Source: CAYLNK01 sp964384675
GTDB lineage: Bacteria; Acidobacteriota; Thermoanaerobaculia; UBA5066
Direction of reading: 5' to 3'
DNA: 11,498 nt
NCBI GenBank assembly: GCA_964384675.1
Contig: CAYLNK010000215.1
Span: 1 to 11,498, forward strand
This document shows positions 1-6,730 of the stretch, piece by piece; position 1 is the stretch's first letter; each line of letters opens with the position of its first letter. A program made the translations under genes and the position numbers. The notes below the pieces were generated by a model. The model searched no databases. It was not told where the DNA came from and saw only the letters and a program-made list of their open reading frames with translations.

Positions 1-164
1 AGCCGCGGGGTGTGGTGCCGCGCCGACCGCCCGAGAGGGTCCTCGCGCTCGCTCCGTCAGAGGCGTGCGCAGACGAGCCGGGATGTGAAGGTGCGACGGG
101 CGTTCGCCGGACAGCCCAGAGTGAAGCGGATCGGGTTCACCGCGAGGAGTGGCACGCGCCGGGT

Positions 165-181
165 CTTGCGGAAATCGCAAG
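165..181. promoter_or_regulatory. Palindrome copy A, candidate operator or iteron
   Basis: CTTGCG-GAAAT-CGCAAG, with perfect 6-bp arms and a 5-bp spacer. The half-site centres are 11 bp apart, about one helical turn, as in operators bound by dimeric HTH proteins. The same arms and spacing occur at four other places, all within the left 1.5 kb. The likely reader is the HTH protein encoded at 1584-2348, but that is inference. Confidence 0.6.
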
Positions 182-223
182 CGCCGTGCGGCGTATGGCC
201 CCTCTGGCGCCGGGCCCGGCCCG

Positions 224-242
224 GCTTGCGAGAAGCGCAAGC
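224..242. promoter_or_regulatory. Palindrome copy B, candidate operator or iteron
   Basis: GCTTGCG-AGAAG-CGCAAGC, with perfect 7-bp arms and a 5-bp spacer. It is centred 60 bp from copy A and lies 19 bp beyond the stop codon of the replication-relaxation-type gene. It is the most symmetric member of the family. Confidence 0.6.
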
Positions 243-260
243 GAATGGGACCTCGGCCCG

Positions 261-1373
261 TCAGCCGGAGAGCGGCTCTCCGTCTTCCGCGGGCGCCACG
301 ATCGGATGGCACGCGAGCAGGGAGGGATCGTGCGCGCCGAGCGTGACCGACTCATCCTCCGGCGCGGCGCCGCCGGAGAACCAGACGGGCGCTCTCGGGA
401 AGTCGTTCACCCAGCCCGCGAGCGAGAAGGAGAGGAGGTCCCCGGCACCAGCGCGCCGGACGACGCCGGCGAGGGCGCGGAGGCGGCGGATCGGACGGTG
501 GAACCGGGCATCGAGCACGGTCACCCACACCGCGAAGGTCGAGAAGCCGAGGAGCTCCGCGCAGAGCGCGGGTCGCGCGGCGAGCTCGGCGTAGCGCTCG
601 ACCTTCGCCGCGGCGAAGTGCGCGAGGGACTCCTGACCGCGGTCGTGCTCGAGGAACACGAGACGCGGGACACCGGAGACCTCCAGCACGAAGACACAGT
701 CGGGCTGCGGCATCGCGACATCGCGCAGGCGCGGCGGGAAGGGCCGGTCCCAGGTCGATGCCCAGAGCACCGGCACGGGTCCGGCGAGCTCGAGCGTGAG
801 CGCGAGGTGGTTGCACTCGCGCTGGTGGGCGAGGAACGGCGGCTGCGCGCCGGCGGCGAGCTCCAGTACGCCCTTCGGCCCGGCTGGGAGCATGAGCTCG
901 ACCAGCGCAGCGTGCGGAGCGCCTTCGGCCGCCGAGCGGACCGCGCCGACACCGAACGCCTGCCCACGCGTGGTCGGCAGCACGTACCGCGGGTGCCCGC
1001 CGCGCAGCGCGCGATGCTCGAAGATCGTGACCCAACCCGCCTGGGCGAGCTTCCGGACGCGCTGGCCGACGGCCTCGAGGCTGCGCCCGGGGAAGAAGGC
1101 GCGCCGGAGCTGCGGGTACGAGAGGAGGCGGAGGCGGGTCAGGGTCTCCAGGATGGCCCCGTCCCGATCGGTGGGCGGGCGCTCATCTTCGAGAGGTGGG
1201 GTGGGGTCTTCGGGACGGCCCTTCGGAACTCCCTTCGCTGTAGACCGAAGAGGGCTGTCGTCGGCGTTTACGTCAGGAAGGGTTCCGAAGAGGTGGTCGC
1301 CGAGGTGATCACGCTGCGCTCCGCGCATCGTCGACGCCTGCGAGGTGCCGGGTGGAGATGAATACTTGGACAT
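261..1373 (-). CDS. Replication-relaxation-type DNA-binding protein
   Basis: Product is about 370 aa. Residues 65-135 or so form a winged helix-turn-helix (DRDGAILETL, then SYPQLRRAFF, then a VRKLAQAGWV recognition-helix region and a GGHPRYVLPT wing). Downstream come conserved-looking CNHLALTLEL, PQPDCVFVLE, LEHDRGQES and KVERY. This order matches the replication-relaxation family (PF13814 type) of plasmids and conjugative elements, where the name reflects effects on plasmid replication and DNA relaxation; the true biochemistry is poorly known. The PD...ExD...K order also recalls PD-(D/E)xK nucleases. I chose ATG 1373 because a longer frame from 1433 would place palindrome C inside the coding region; ATG 1328 is also possible. 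No good ribosome site is visible at any of the three. The gene is divergent from the HTH gene and flanked by palindromes on both sides, which suggests regulation by the HTH protein. Confidence 0.72.
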   Translation of the reverse strand: MSKYSSPPGTSQASTMRGAQRDHLGDHLFGTLPDVNADDSPLRSTAKGVPKGRPEDPTPPLEDERPPTDRDGAILETLTRLRLLSYPQLRRAFFPGRSLEAVGQRVRKLAQAGWVTIFEHRALRGGHPRYVLPTTRGQAFGVGAVRSAAEGAPHAALVELMLPAGPKGVLELAAGAQPPFLAHQRECNHLALTLELAGPVPVLWASTWDRPFPPRLRDVAMPQPDCVFVLEVSGVPRLVFLEHDRGQESLAHFAAAKVERYAELAARPALCAELLGFSTFAVWVTVLDARFHRPIRRLRALAGVVRRAGAGDLLSFSLAGWVNDFPRAPVWFSGGAAPEDESVTLGAHDPSLLACHPIVAPAEDGEPLSG

Positions 1374-1374
1374 A

Positions 1375-1395
1375 CTCTTGCGTTGTAAGCAAGAG
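1375..1395. promoter_or_regulatory. Palindrome copy C, candidate operator
   Basis: The arms CTCTTGC and GCAAGAG are perfect over 7 bp, with a 7-bp spacer. Read in the family register it is CTTGCG-N5-AGCAAG, one mismatch from the other copies, with two extra paired bases outside. It ends 1 bp from the chosen start codon of the minus-strand gene, so a bound protein would block that gene's transcription or translation start. Confidence 0.6.
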
Positions 1396-1440
1396 AAGGG
1401 TAGAGGTTCATTCCTCAGAACGCAGCACGGCATGTGCCCA

Positions 1441-1457
1441 GTTGCGGGACGCGCAAC
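1441..1457. promoter_or_regulatory. Palindrome copy D, candidate operator
   Basis: GTTGCG-GGACG-CGCAAC, perfect 6-bp arms and a 5-bp spacer. The outer C:G pair of the family is swapped to G:C while symmetry is kept, so both arms changed together. Compensating changes of this kind suggest selection for dyad symmetry rather than mere duplication. Confidence 0.58.
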
Positions 1458-1497
1458 CGGCGACGCCGTCCCCGCGGCTCCCTGACGCCATCAGCGC

Positions 1498-1514
1498 CTT
1501 GCGAAAACCGCAAG
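1498..1514. promoter_or_regulatory. Palindrome copy E, candidate operator
   Basis: CTTGCG-AAAAC-CGCAAG, perfect 6-bp arms and a 5-bp spacer. It is centred about 78 bp upstream of the GTG start of the HTH gene, a plausible place for autoregulation. Confidence 0.6.
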
Positions 1515-1583
1515 AAGTGACCCCCGCCCCTCCACACGAAGCCCCTCACCCCCTCACGATAGGGCCGTCCTTCTCCCCCGACT

Positions 1584-2348
1584 GTGCCTCCCTTACCCAC
1601 CCTCGCCCGTGAACTCGAGCGACGCGCGCGTGCCCAAGGGCTGCTTGGACAGGAGCTGGCGCGGGCGCTCGGGGTGAGCCCATCAGCACTGGCGCGGGTG
1701 CGCACGGGCAGGGCGCGAATCAGCCTGTCGATGCTCCACGGCATCGCGCGCCTCTATCCGACTGACGAGCAGGTGATGCGGCTCGCGTGGGAGTACCTGG
1801 CCCTCGGCGTCGAGACCCACCCGGAGCGGCGGCAGCGGATTGCCCGCGAGTCCACCGAAGGGGCGGGATACGCGGCGCGCATTCCCGCGGCGGCGCTCGA
1901 CGCGCTCCGCGGCTTCGTGCGCGACTTCCCAGCGGAGGCGGTCCTCGGGCGGGGGCTCGCGCTGGAGGCTGCCGAGGCGGCAGGCGCCCCGCTCCTGACG
2001 GCGTGCCTCGGCTTCCTCGAAGCCGAGTTCGCGCAGCGCGGGGTCCACACGATCCGCCGCGGCGCGGGCGACCTCGCCGTGGGCTCGGCGGCGGCCTCGC
2101 TCATCGCGGCTCCCCTCCTCCTCGTCGATCGCATCGAGCACCTGCGCGACCCCCTCGCCGCCGTGCTGCGCGCGCGTGCCGCTTACGGGAAGGCCACGGT
2201 CGTGACCACGGCGACGCCGCTCACGGCCCTCCGCGACGAGCCGCTGTCGAAGCTCTTCCAGAGCCGGATGAGGACCGTCACGGTCGGCCGCCCTTCGACG
2301 GACGCGGCGCCACCGCTCCGAACGCGCATCGCTACGCAGAACGCCTGA
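1584..2348 (+). CDS. XRE-type HTH protein with a degenerate AAA+-like C-terminal domain
   Basis: 254 aa from a GTG start with no Shine-Dalgarno sequence; the upstream is pyrimidine-rich. Residues 17-58 (QELARALGVSPSALARVRTG and after) form a Cro/C1-type helix-turn-helix. The C-terminal half resembles DnaC/IstB-type AAA+ ATPases in order: a Walker B-like APLLLVDRIE (176-185), a sensor-1-like ATVVTTATPL (204-213) and a box VII-like LFQSRM (224-229). No Walker A P-loop is visible where one would be expected; the stretch reads GAPLLTACLGFLEAEFAQRG (residues 134-153). I therefore infer a DNA-binding protein with an ATPase fold that has lost nucleotide hydrolysis, or a remote look-alike. It heads a plus-strand cluster and faces a region with three palindromes, its likely binding sites. 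The next gene starts 18 bp downstream. HTH call is good; AAA+ call is tentative. Confidence 0.72.
   Translation: MPPLPTLARELERRARAQGLLGQELARALGVSPSALARVRTGRARISLSMLHGIARLYPTDEQVMRLAWEYLALGVETHPERRQRIARESTEGAGYAARIPAAALDALRGFVRDFPAEAVLGRGLALEAAEAAGAPLLTACLGFLEAEFAQRGVHTIRRGAGDLAVGSAAASLIAAPLLLVDRIEHLRDPLAAVLRARAAYGKATVVTTATPLTALRDEPLSKLFQSRMRTVTVGRPSTDAAPPLRTRIATQNA
1590..1608 (-). other. G-quadruplex motif at the start of the HTH gene
   Basis: On the minus strand the sequence is GGG-CGA-GGG-T-GGG-TAA-GGG, which fits the canonical four-run pattern with loops of 3, 1 and 3 bases. It covers codons 3-9 of the HTH gene on the template strand and borders the C-rich tract of the control region. Whether it folds, or merely follows from base composition, is unknown. 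Confidence 0.4.
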
Positions 2349-2366
2349 CCCCTTCCTCCCTCCGCC

Positions 2367-3242
2367 ATGCCTGGCAGCGCCTCCGCGTCGCCGAGCGACG
2401 ACCGACCCCGCCTCTGGTTCCTCGGCCCGCGCGCCGACGCGCCGCACGGCGTCGCGACCGTGCGCGTCCAGCTCCCCGCGTTCTTCGTGACCGTGCGCCG
2501 CGTCGGGCCGGAGCCCGGCCTCCTCCTCCTCACGCTGCGCGCCCTGCGCCTGCGCGCGCCCGTCGAGGCGCTCCGCCTCTCGGACCTCGCGTGGGTGCTG
2601 GTCGCGACGCGCGGCGAGGTGATGGGGTGGCTCGAGCGGCTGTCGCGGGCGCGCCTCGTCGTATACGACCGGCAGGGGGTGCGCGACGCGCTCGTGGTGG
2701 AGGTCGTCGCCGAGCCGCCCGACCCCGCGTCCTGGCCTGTCGACGATCCGGTCGTCCCCGCGCCGCCGCACGAGCTGCCGACGCACTGGTTCGTGCAGGT
2801 GCTGCCGCGGGTGGGGCGGACGAGCTTCCTCGTCTACCTGTACCTCCTCTCCCGCGAGGGGGCGCCGCAGGAGCGGACGTGGGTGCTCGTCCGCCAGGTG
2901 GCGGCGGCGGTCGGCCTGCGCTGGGTCCTCGGCGTCCACCTCCACCTCGGGCGGCTCCAGCGGCACGGGCTCGTGCGGCGGACGCGGTCGGGGCGCGGCC
3001 TCATCGTCCTCGACCCGCCGCCGCTCACGCGCTGGGGCCGCGTGCGGCTCCAGCTCCTCCGCTGGGGGTTCCTGCCGCTGCCGTGGCGGCGGATCGTCGT
3101 CACCTCCCTCATCCTCGCCCTCGCCCTCCTCGTCCTCGGCTACCTCGCCACCCACCCGCTCCATGTCCTCCCTCCCGCTCCAGTTCCAGACGGCCAACGC
3201 GCGCACCCGGTACGGCTGGCAGGCGTTCTACCTCGCGCGTGA
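2367..3242 (+). CDS. Winged-helix protein with a C-terminal membrane helix
   Basis: 291 aa; I recognise no named family. Two segments look like winged helices: about 50-112 (GLLLLTLRAL, DLAWVLVATRGEVMGWLERL, ARLVVYDR) and about 150-215 (RTSFLVYLYLLS, VRQVAAAVGL, LGRLQRHGLVRRT, GLIVLD). Residues 243-262 (IVVTSLILALALLVLGYLAT) form one clear hydrophobic helix, preceded by a basic WRR that would stay cytoplasmic. The last 80 nt overlap the start of the ATPase gene in another frame, so expression is likely coupled. Inference: a membrane-anchored, DNA-binding partner that docks the soluble ATPase, which lacks the N-terminal membrane helices of VirD4-type coupling proteins. No Shine-Dalgarno sequence precedes the ATG; the leader is C/T-rich. 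The 28 or so residues after the helix are Pro-rich. Confidence 0.65.
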   Translation: MPGSASASPSDDRPRLWFLGPRADAPHGVATVRVQLPAFFVTVRRVGPEPGLLLLTLRALRLRAPVEALRLSDLAWVLVATRGEVMGWLERLSRARLVVYDRQGVRDALVVEVVAEPPDPASWPVDDPVVPAPPHELPTHWFVQVLPRVGRTSFLVYLYLLSREGAPQERTWVLVRQVAAAVGLRWVLGVHLHLGRLQRHGLVRRTRSGRGLIVLDPPPLTRWGRVRLQLLRWGFLPLPWRRIVVTSLILALALLVLGYLATHPLHVLPPAPVPDGQRAHPVRLAGVLPRA

Positions 3243-4653
3243 CCGCTTCTTCCACGAGCTGCTGCGGCGCCGCGGCCTCGGCGTGCCGTTCGCGACGTAC
3301 CGCGCCCCCGACGGCAAGGAGGTCGAGGCGACGCTCACCGCGACGGACCTCCGCACCCACACGCTCGTCCTCGGGGCGACCGGCAGCGGCAAGTCCTCGC
3401 TGCTGGAGACGCTCGCGCGCTACCACTTCCGGCGCGGGCAGGGCCTCGCGCTCCTCGACCTCCACGGCGACCTCTTCCAGCGCGTCGCGGCGTGGGGCGT
3501 CGAGGCGGGCGTCCGCGACCTGACGCTCCTCGACTTCACGCACCCGGCCTCGATCCCCGGCTGGAATCCCCTCGCGCGGATGCCGGGCGTCGACGTCGGG
3601 CGGCAGGTGGACCTCCTGGTCGGCGTCCTGAAGCGGCTGTTCGCCGGGGAGAAGGCGGCGTCCTGGGCCTGGGGCGTGGCCGTGGAGGACATCCTCCGCC
3701 ACGGCATTGCGGCCTGCGTGGAGAGCGAGGCTGAGGTCTCGTTCGTCGAGCTGCGCGACTTCTTCCTGCGCCTCGCGTTCCGCCGCCAGGTGCTCGCGAC
3801 CGCCTCGGCGGAGAGCCGCGCCTACTTCGGGAAGTGGGGGCCGCGCGAGGACATGTACCTCAAGGGGGCGCTCAACCGCCTCGATCCCCTCCTCGGCTCC
3901 GCCAGCGTCCAGAAGTTCCTCGGCGCGAGGCGGTCGACGCTCGACCCGTTCCGCGTGCTCCAGGCGGGCGAGACGCTCCTCGTGAACCTCGCGCGCGGCT
4001 ACCTCGGCCCGACCGCCGAGGTGCTCGGCCGCATGCTCGTGAACGTCCTCGGGCTCGCCGCGCTGCGGCGGGAGGCGGTGCGCCTCCCGAGCCGCCGGCC
4101 GTTCTCGATCGTGCTCGACGAGGCCCACACGCTCGCGCACGCCGGGAGCGGGCTGGAGGACCTGCTCATCGCGGCGCGGAAGTACCGCGTCTACGTCACG
4201 CTGGCGGCCCAGAGCCTCTCGCTCTTCCCGCGGAGCTTCCGCCCGCACCTGCTCGGGAACACGGGCCGCCAGTTCCTCTTCCGCCTCCCGCACGAGGAGG
4301 CGCGGGAGCTCGCGCCCGACCTCTTCGAGCCGCTCGGCAACGTCCGCCGGGAGCAGGTCCGCCCCTACGACCAGCTCGACGACCCGCTCCTCACGCCGCC
4401 GGAGGAGATGACGGCGCGCACGCGCGAGCTCGCGAACCTGCCGGTCGGCGCGTGCTACTGGGCCATCCGCGGCAAGAGCTTCCGCGCGCGGCGCATCCAG
4501 GTGACGCCCGCGAAGGCGCCGCCGCGGTCGCTCCGGCAGATCCGGAAGGCGATGGAGCCGAAGAAGCCGATCTTCGATGTGCCGCGCGAGGATGAGATCG
4601 AGATCCCGCAGTCCGCAGAGTCGAATGGAATGCTCACCCGCCTCGCCCCATGA
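3163..4653 (+). CDS. TraG/VirD4/HerA-type DNA-translocating ATPase
   Basis: 496 aa. Walker A is GATGSGKSS at 71-79, followed by LALLDLHGD (95-103). Walker B is FSIVLDEAH at 314-322, and the motif LAAQSLS lies at 347-353. This order, with LLDxHGD after the P-loop and DEAH with AAQS late, fits the VirD4/TraG coupling proteins and related HerA/DUF87 hexameric DNA pumps. It would thread DNA using ATP, here probably for transfer or processing of the element. It has no N-terminal membrane segment, so it is shorter in that respect than classic VirD4; the gene upstream, which it overlaps by 80 nt, supplies a membrane helix. Its stop overlaps the next start as ATGA (4650-4653), so it is translationally coupled to the recombinase. 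Residues 450-485 form a charged tail. The exact subfamily, and whether it moves DNA between cells, cannot be told from sequence alone. Confidence 0.82.
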   Translation: MSSLPLQFQTANARTRYGWQAFYLARDRFFHELLRRRGLGVPFATYRAPDGKEVEATLTATDLRTHTLVLGATGSGKSSLLETLARYHFRRGQGLALLDLHGDLFQRVAAWGVEAGVRDLTLLDFTHPASIPGWNPLARMPGVDVGRQVDLLVGVLKRLFAGEKAASWAWGVAVEDILRHGIAACVESEAEVSFVELRDFFLRLAFRRQVLATASAESRAYFGKWGPREDMYLKGALNRLDPLLGSASVQKFLGARRSTLDPFRVLQAGETLLVNLARGYLGPTAEVLGRMLVNVLGLAALRREAVRLPSRRPFSIVLDEAHTLAHAGSGLEDLLIAARKYRVYVTLAAQSLSLFPRSFRPHLLGNTGRQFLFRLPHEEARELAPDLFEPLGNVRREQVRPYDQLDDPLLTPPEEMTARTRELANLPVGACYWAIRGKSFRARRIQVTPAKAPPRSLRQIRKAMEPKKPIFDVPREDEIEIPQSAESNGMLTRLAP

Positions 4654-5705
4654 GCGAGTATCCGCTCGTCGCCCTTGCGTCGACTCGATTCAACGGCCAC
4701 CCCGGCCTTCCGGTCGGGCTAAACCGCCGTGCCCAGGGCGTTCTCCCGCTGGTCGCGCTGCCCTTCACGTTCCCCTCCCTCCAGCACTTCGAGGAGAGCG
4801 TCACTGGCGTGCTCGAAGCGGCGTCTGGCGCGGAGGGTCTCTCCGACCGCACCGTGGCCCGCATCCGATTCAGTGTGCGGCGCCTCTGCGACTTCCTCGA
4901 CCGGACGCGCGCGGACCGCGGCTTCCTCTCCGGGCAGCTCCCCGTTCAGCTCCAGATCCTCGAGCGCTGGCTAGGCTGGCTCCGCGCCGGCGGTGCGAAC
5001 CACACGACCGTGAACCACTACTGGCGAATGCTCCACTCGGGTCTGAAGCGCCTCTCGGCGCGCACTGGGATGGTCGACCCGACGAGCTTCCTACCCACCC
5101 CGAGGACCGGGCGCCCGCTGCCGCGGTTCCTCACGCGTGACGCCCTGACGAAGGTGCTGGACTTCGTGGCGAACCACCAGTGGCCCGGAGGCGCGTTCGA
5201 GCAGAGGAGGAACGTCGCGCTGCTCGCCTGCATGGCCCTCGGCGGGCTGCGTCGGGCGGAGGTGCTCCGGCTGACCGTGGCCGCTGTCGACCTCCGAGCG
5301 CCGTCCGTCAAGGTGCTGGGCAAGGGCACCGGGGGCGGGAAGGGCCGCCTCGTCTTCCTGCCCCCGGGCCTCGTGCGCGCGCTCACCGCGTACCTGGACG
5401 AACGGGCCTCGCGTGTGACAGCCAGCAGCGCGCTGTTCCTCTCGACGCGGGGCGACCGGCCCATCGGCGTGATCACGATCCGCCGGCTGTGCGAGACCGT
5501 GCGCCAAGGTGCCGGCATCGCGGTCGCCCCCCACATGCTCCGGCACACCTGCGCGACGCTCCTGCGGCAGTTCGGCGTGGCCGACCGGCTCAGCATGGAG
5601 CAGCTCGGCCACGCCAGCCTGGGCGTGCTCCAGCGCTACTCCCACGTCACCGACGACGAGCGGCGTGATGGCGTTCGCCGGCTCGACCTCGACGCACCGC
5701 CGTGA
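4650..5705 (+). CDS. Tyrosine recombinase 1 (phage integrase family)
   Basis: 351 aa with a complete catalytic set: R201 (GGLRRAEVLRL), K225 (VLGKG), H295 and R298 (HMLRHTCATL), H321 (LGHASLG) and nucleophile Y330 (QRYSHVTDDE). Residues 45-150 form a SAM-like core-binding domain (TVARIRFSVRRLCDFL, then TVNHYWRML). It would cut and rejoin DNA at paired sites through a 3'-phosphotyrosine. The start overlaps the ATPase stop by 4 nt, so it belongs to the same operon rather than standing alone. After the catalytic Lys there is a glycine-rich GKGTGGGKGR, shared in form with the convergent recombinase, which suggests the two are related. The 44 residues before the core-binding domain are of unknown role. 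Site specificity is unknown; dimer resolution, excision or a shared role with recombinase 2 are all possible. Confidence 0.9.
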   Translation: MSEYPLVALASTRFNGHPGLPVGLNRRAQGVLPLVALPFTFPSLQHFEESVTGVLEAASGAEGLSDRTVARIRFSVRRLCDFLDRTRADRGFLSGQLPVQLQILERWLGWLRAGGANHTTVNHYWRMLHSGLKRLSARTGMVDPTSFLPTPRTGRPLPRFLTRDALTKVLDFVANHQWPGGAFEQRRNVALLACMALGGLRRAEVLRLTVAAVDLRAPSVKVLGKGTGGGKGRLVFLPPGLVRALTAYLDERASRVTASSALFLSTRGDRPIGVITIRRLCETVRQGAGIAVAPHMLRHTCATLLRQFGVADRLSMEQLGHASLGVLQRYSHVTDDERRDGVRRLDLDAPP

Positions 5706-5722
5706 GGGTCGCCCCCGCTCCC

Positions 5723-6730
5723 TCAGCGGCCACGGAAGGAGACCTTGCGAATCTCCCGGCGCTTGTCGTCGTCCCACACGCGGAGGTAGCCGGCCGTCGT
5801 CGCGATGCTGGAGTGGCCGGCGAGATCCCGCGCCACGTGGAGCGGGACGCCCGAGCGGAGCAGCATCGTCACGAACGAGTGGCGCAGGCCGTGGAGCGAG
5901 AACGGCACTCCGGACGCGCGGCGGACAGCCTGGTGGACCCGGCGCAGCGTCGCGAGCGAGATGCCCCGCCCGGTGCGCTCGGACGAGAAGAAGCCCGGCC
6001 CGACGAAGCCGCACCGGGCGCGCTCGCGGAGGTAGTCCTCGAGGACGCGCCGGAGCTCCGGGGCCACGTACGCGGTGCGGTCCTTCCCGCCGCCACGGCC
6101 CTTGCCTCGCACGATGCGGATCGTGCCCTCGTCGAGGCTCACGTCCGCGTAGGTGAGGCGGAGGAGCTCGCCGCGCCGGAGGCCCGCGTAGAGGATCGTC
6201 GCCAGGAGCGCGACGGCCCGCACCCGCTGGAAGCGGGTGCGCCACGGGTAGCTCTCCGCCGCCTCCAGGATCCGGCGGCAGTCGGCCGGCTTGAACGCCT
6301 TCGCGATCCGCGTCGGGACGGCCGGAGGCCGCAGGCGGCGGAACGGGCTCTCGACGCCGTCGCGGCGCTCGAGGTCGGCGAAGAACGGCCGGAGCTGGCG
6401 CCAGTACGTGTTCACGGTCACTGGCCCGAGCCCGCGGCGCCGGTTGGAGCGGACCCAGCCCTCGACGTCGAGGAAGGCGTCGGGCAGCGCTCGCCCCGTC
6501 TGGACGACGAAGCGGCGGAAGTCGCGGTAGGCGTGCCGGTAGCCGTGGAGCGTGGCCGCGCTGTGGCCGAGGCCGGTCGCGGCGTAGTCGCAGAACTCCC
6601 GGAAGCGACGATCCCAGGATTCGAGCGACGTGGGAAGGGCCGGATCATGGCGTCCCGATGCGACGTCGGTGGTCTGAACGTCCTCGGCGCCCGTCGACGC
6701 GGAGGCTCGCTCTGGAGTGGGGTGGAACAT
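5723..6730 (-). CDS. Tyrosine recombinase 2, probable tRNA-site integrase
   Basis: 335 aa with a full catalytic set: R185 (AGLRRGELLRL), K210 (VRGKG), H280 and R283 (LHGLRHSFVTM), H306 (AGHSSIATT) and nucleophile Y315 (GYLRVWDDD). Core-binding domain at about 38-125 (TLHGYRHAYRDFRRFV, then TVNTYWRQL). The first 35 residues look disordered. Position is the main clue: its 5' end faces the 3' end of tRNA-Asp about 155 bp away and it is read away from the tRNA, as integrase genes of tRNA-integrated elements commonly are. It converges on recombinase 1 with 17 bp between stop codons. The ATG at 6730 has no Shine-Dalgarno sequence but a pyrimidine-rich leader, so it may be leaderless or start elsewhere. 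Integrase family certain; target assignment inferred. Confidence 0.9.
   Translation of the reverse strand: MFHPTPERASASTGAEDVQTTDVASGRHDPALPTSLESWDRRFREFCDYAATGLGHSAATLHGYRHAYRDFRRFVVQTGRALPDAFLDVEGWVRSNRRRGLGPVTVNTYWRQLRPFFADLERRDGVESPFRRLRPPAVPTRIAKAFKPADCRRILEAAESYPWRTRFQRVRAVALLATILYAGLRRGELLRLTYADVSLDEGTIRIVRGKGRGGGKDRTAYVAPELRRVLEDYLRERARCGFVGPGFFSSERTGRGISLATLRRVHQAVRRASGVPFSLHGLRHSFVTMLLRSGVPLHVARDLAGHSSIATTAGYLRVWDDDKRREIRKVSFRGR

Larger units (their letters stand above)
1..260. other. Gene-free stretch with two copies of the 17-bp palindrome
   Basis: No reading frame here is convincing on either strand. Long open frames exist but look like composition-driven shadows. Seen directly: two palindromes of the element's CTTGCG-N5-CGCAAG family, centred 60 bp apart, with a 12-bp perfect palindrome GCCGGGCCCGGC at 209-220 between them. 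The stretch begins just past the stop codon of the replication-relaxation-type gene. It could be the promoter and operator of a leftward gene outside the window, or part of a replication or transfer origin. Neither can be decided from this window. Confidence 0.5.
1374..1583. promoter_or_regulatory. Divergent control region of the mobile element
   Basis: This 210-bp region separates the minus-strand replication-relaxation-type gene from the plus-strand HTH gene. It holds three copies of the 17-bp palindrome, centred near 1385, 1449 and 1506 (spacings 64 and 57 bp). The right part, about 1520-1583, is C-rich on the plus strand. I could not assign a -35/-10 pair with confidence in either direction. 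The layout resembles a phage-type divergent promoter with multiple operators, or an iteron-bearing origin. Confidence 0.55.

Noticed and set aside
266..282. Hairpin CGGAGAG-N3-CTCTCCG as a terminator
   Set aside because: It lies in the last codons of the replication-relaxation-type gene and no U-tract follows on the minus strand.
12..1361. Plus-strand open frame of 449 codons
   Set aside because: It is antisense to the replication-relaxation-type gene, has an Arg/Glu-rich low-complexity translation with no domain, and arises from GC-rich codon structure on the other strand.
165..1514. The palindromes as tyrosine recombinase crossover sites
   Set aside because: Arms of 6-7 bp and a 5-bp spacer are shorter than the usual 9-13 bp arms and 6-8 bp spacer, and five copies around a promoter fit operators better. 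Not excluded.
1683..4293. Long minus-strand frames (1683-3206 and 3109-4293)
   Set aside because: These are antisense shadows of the HTH, winged-helix and ATPase genes, rich in Arg/Glu/Pro repeats.
4674..4679. CTTGCG at the start of recombinase 1, and another at 5744-5749 in recombinase 2
   Set aside because: Neither has a matching CGCAAG arm five bases away, so they are chance half-sites.
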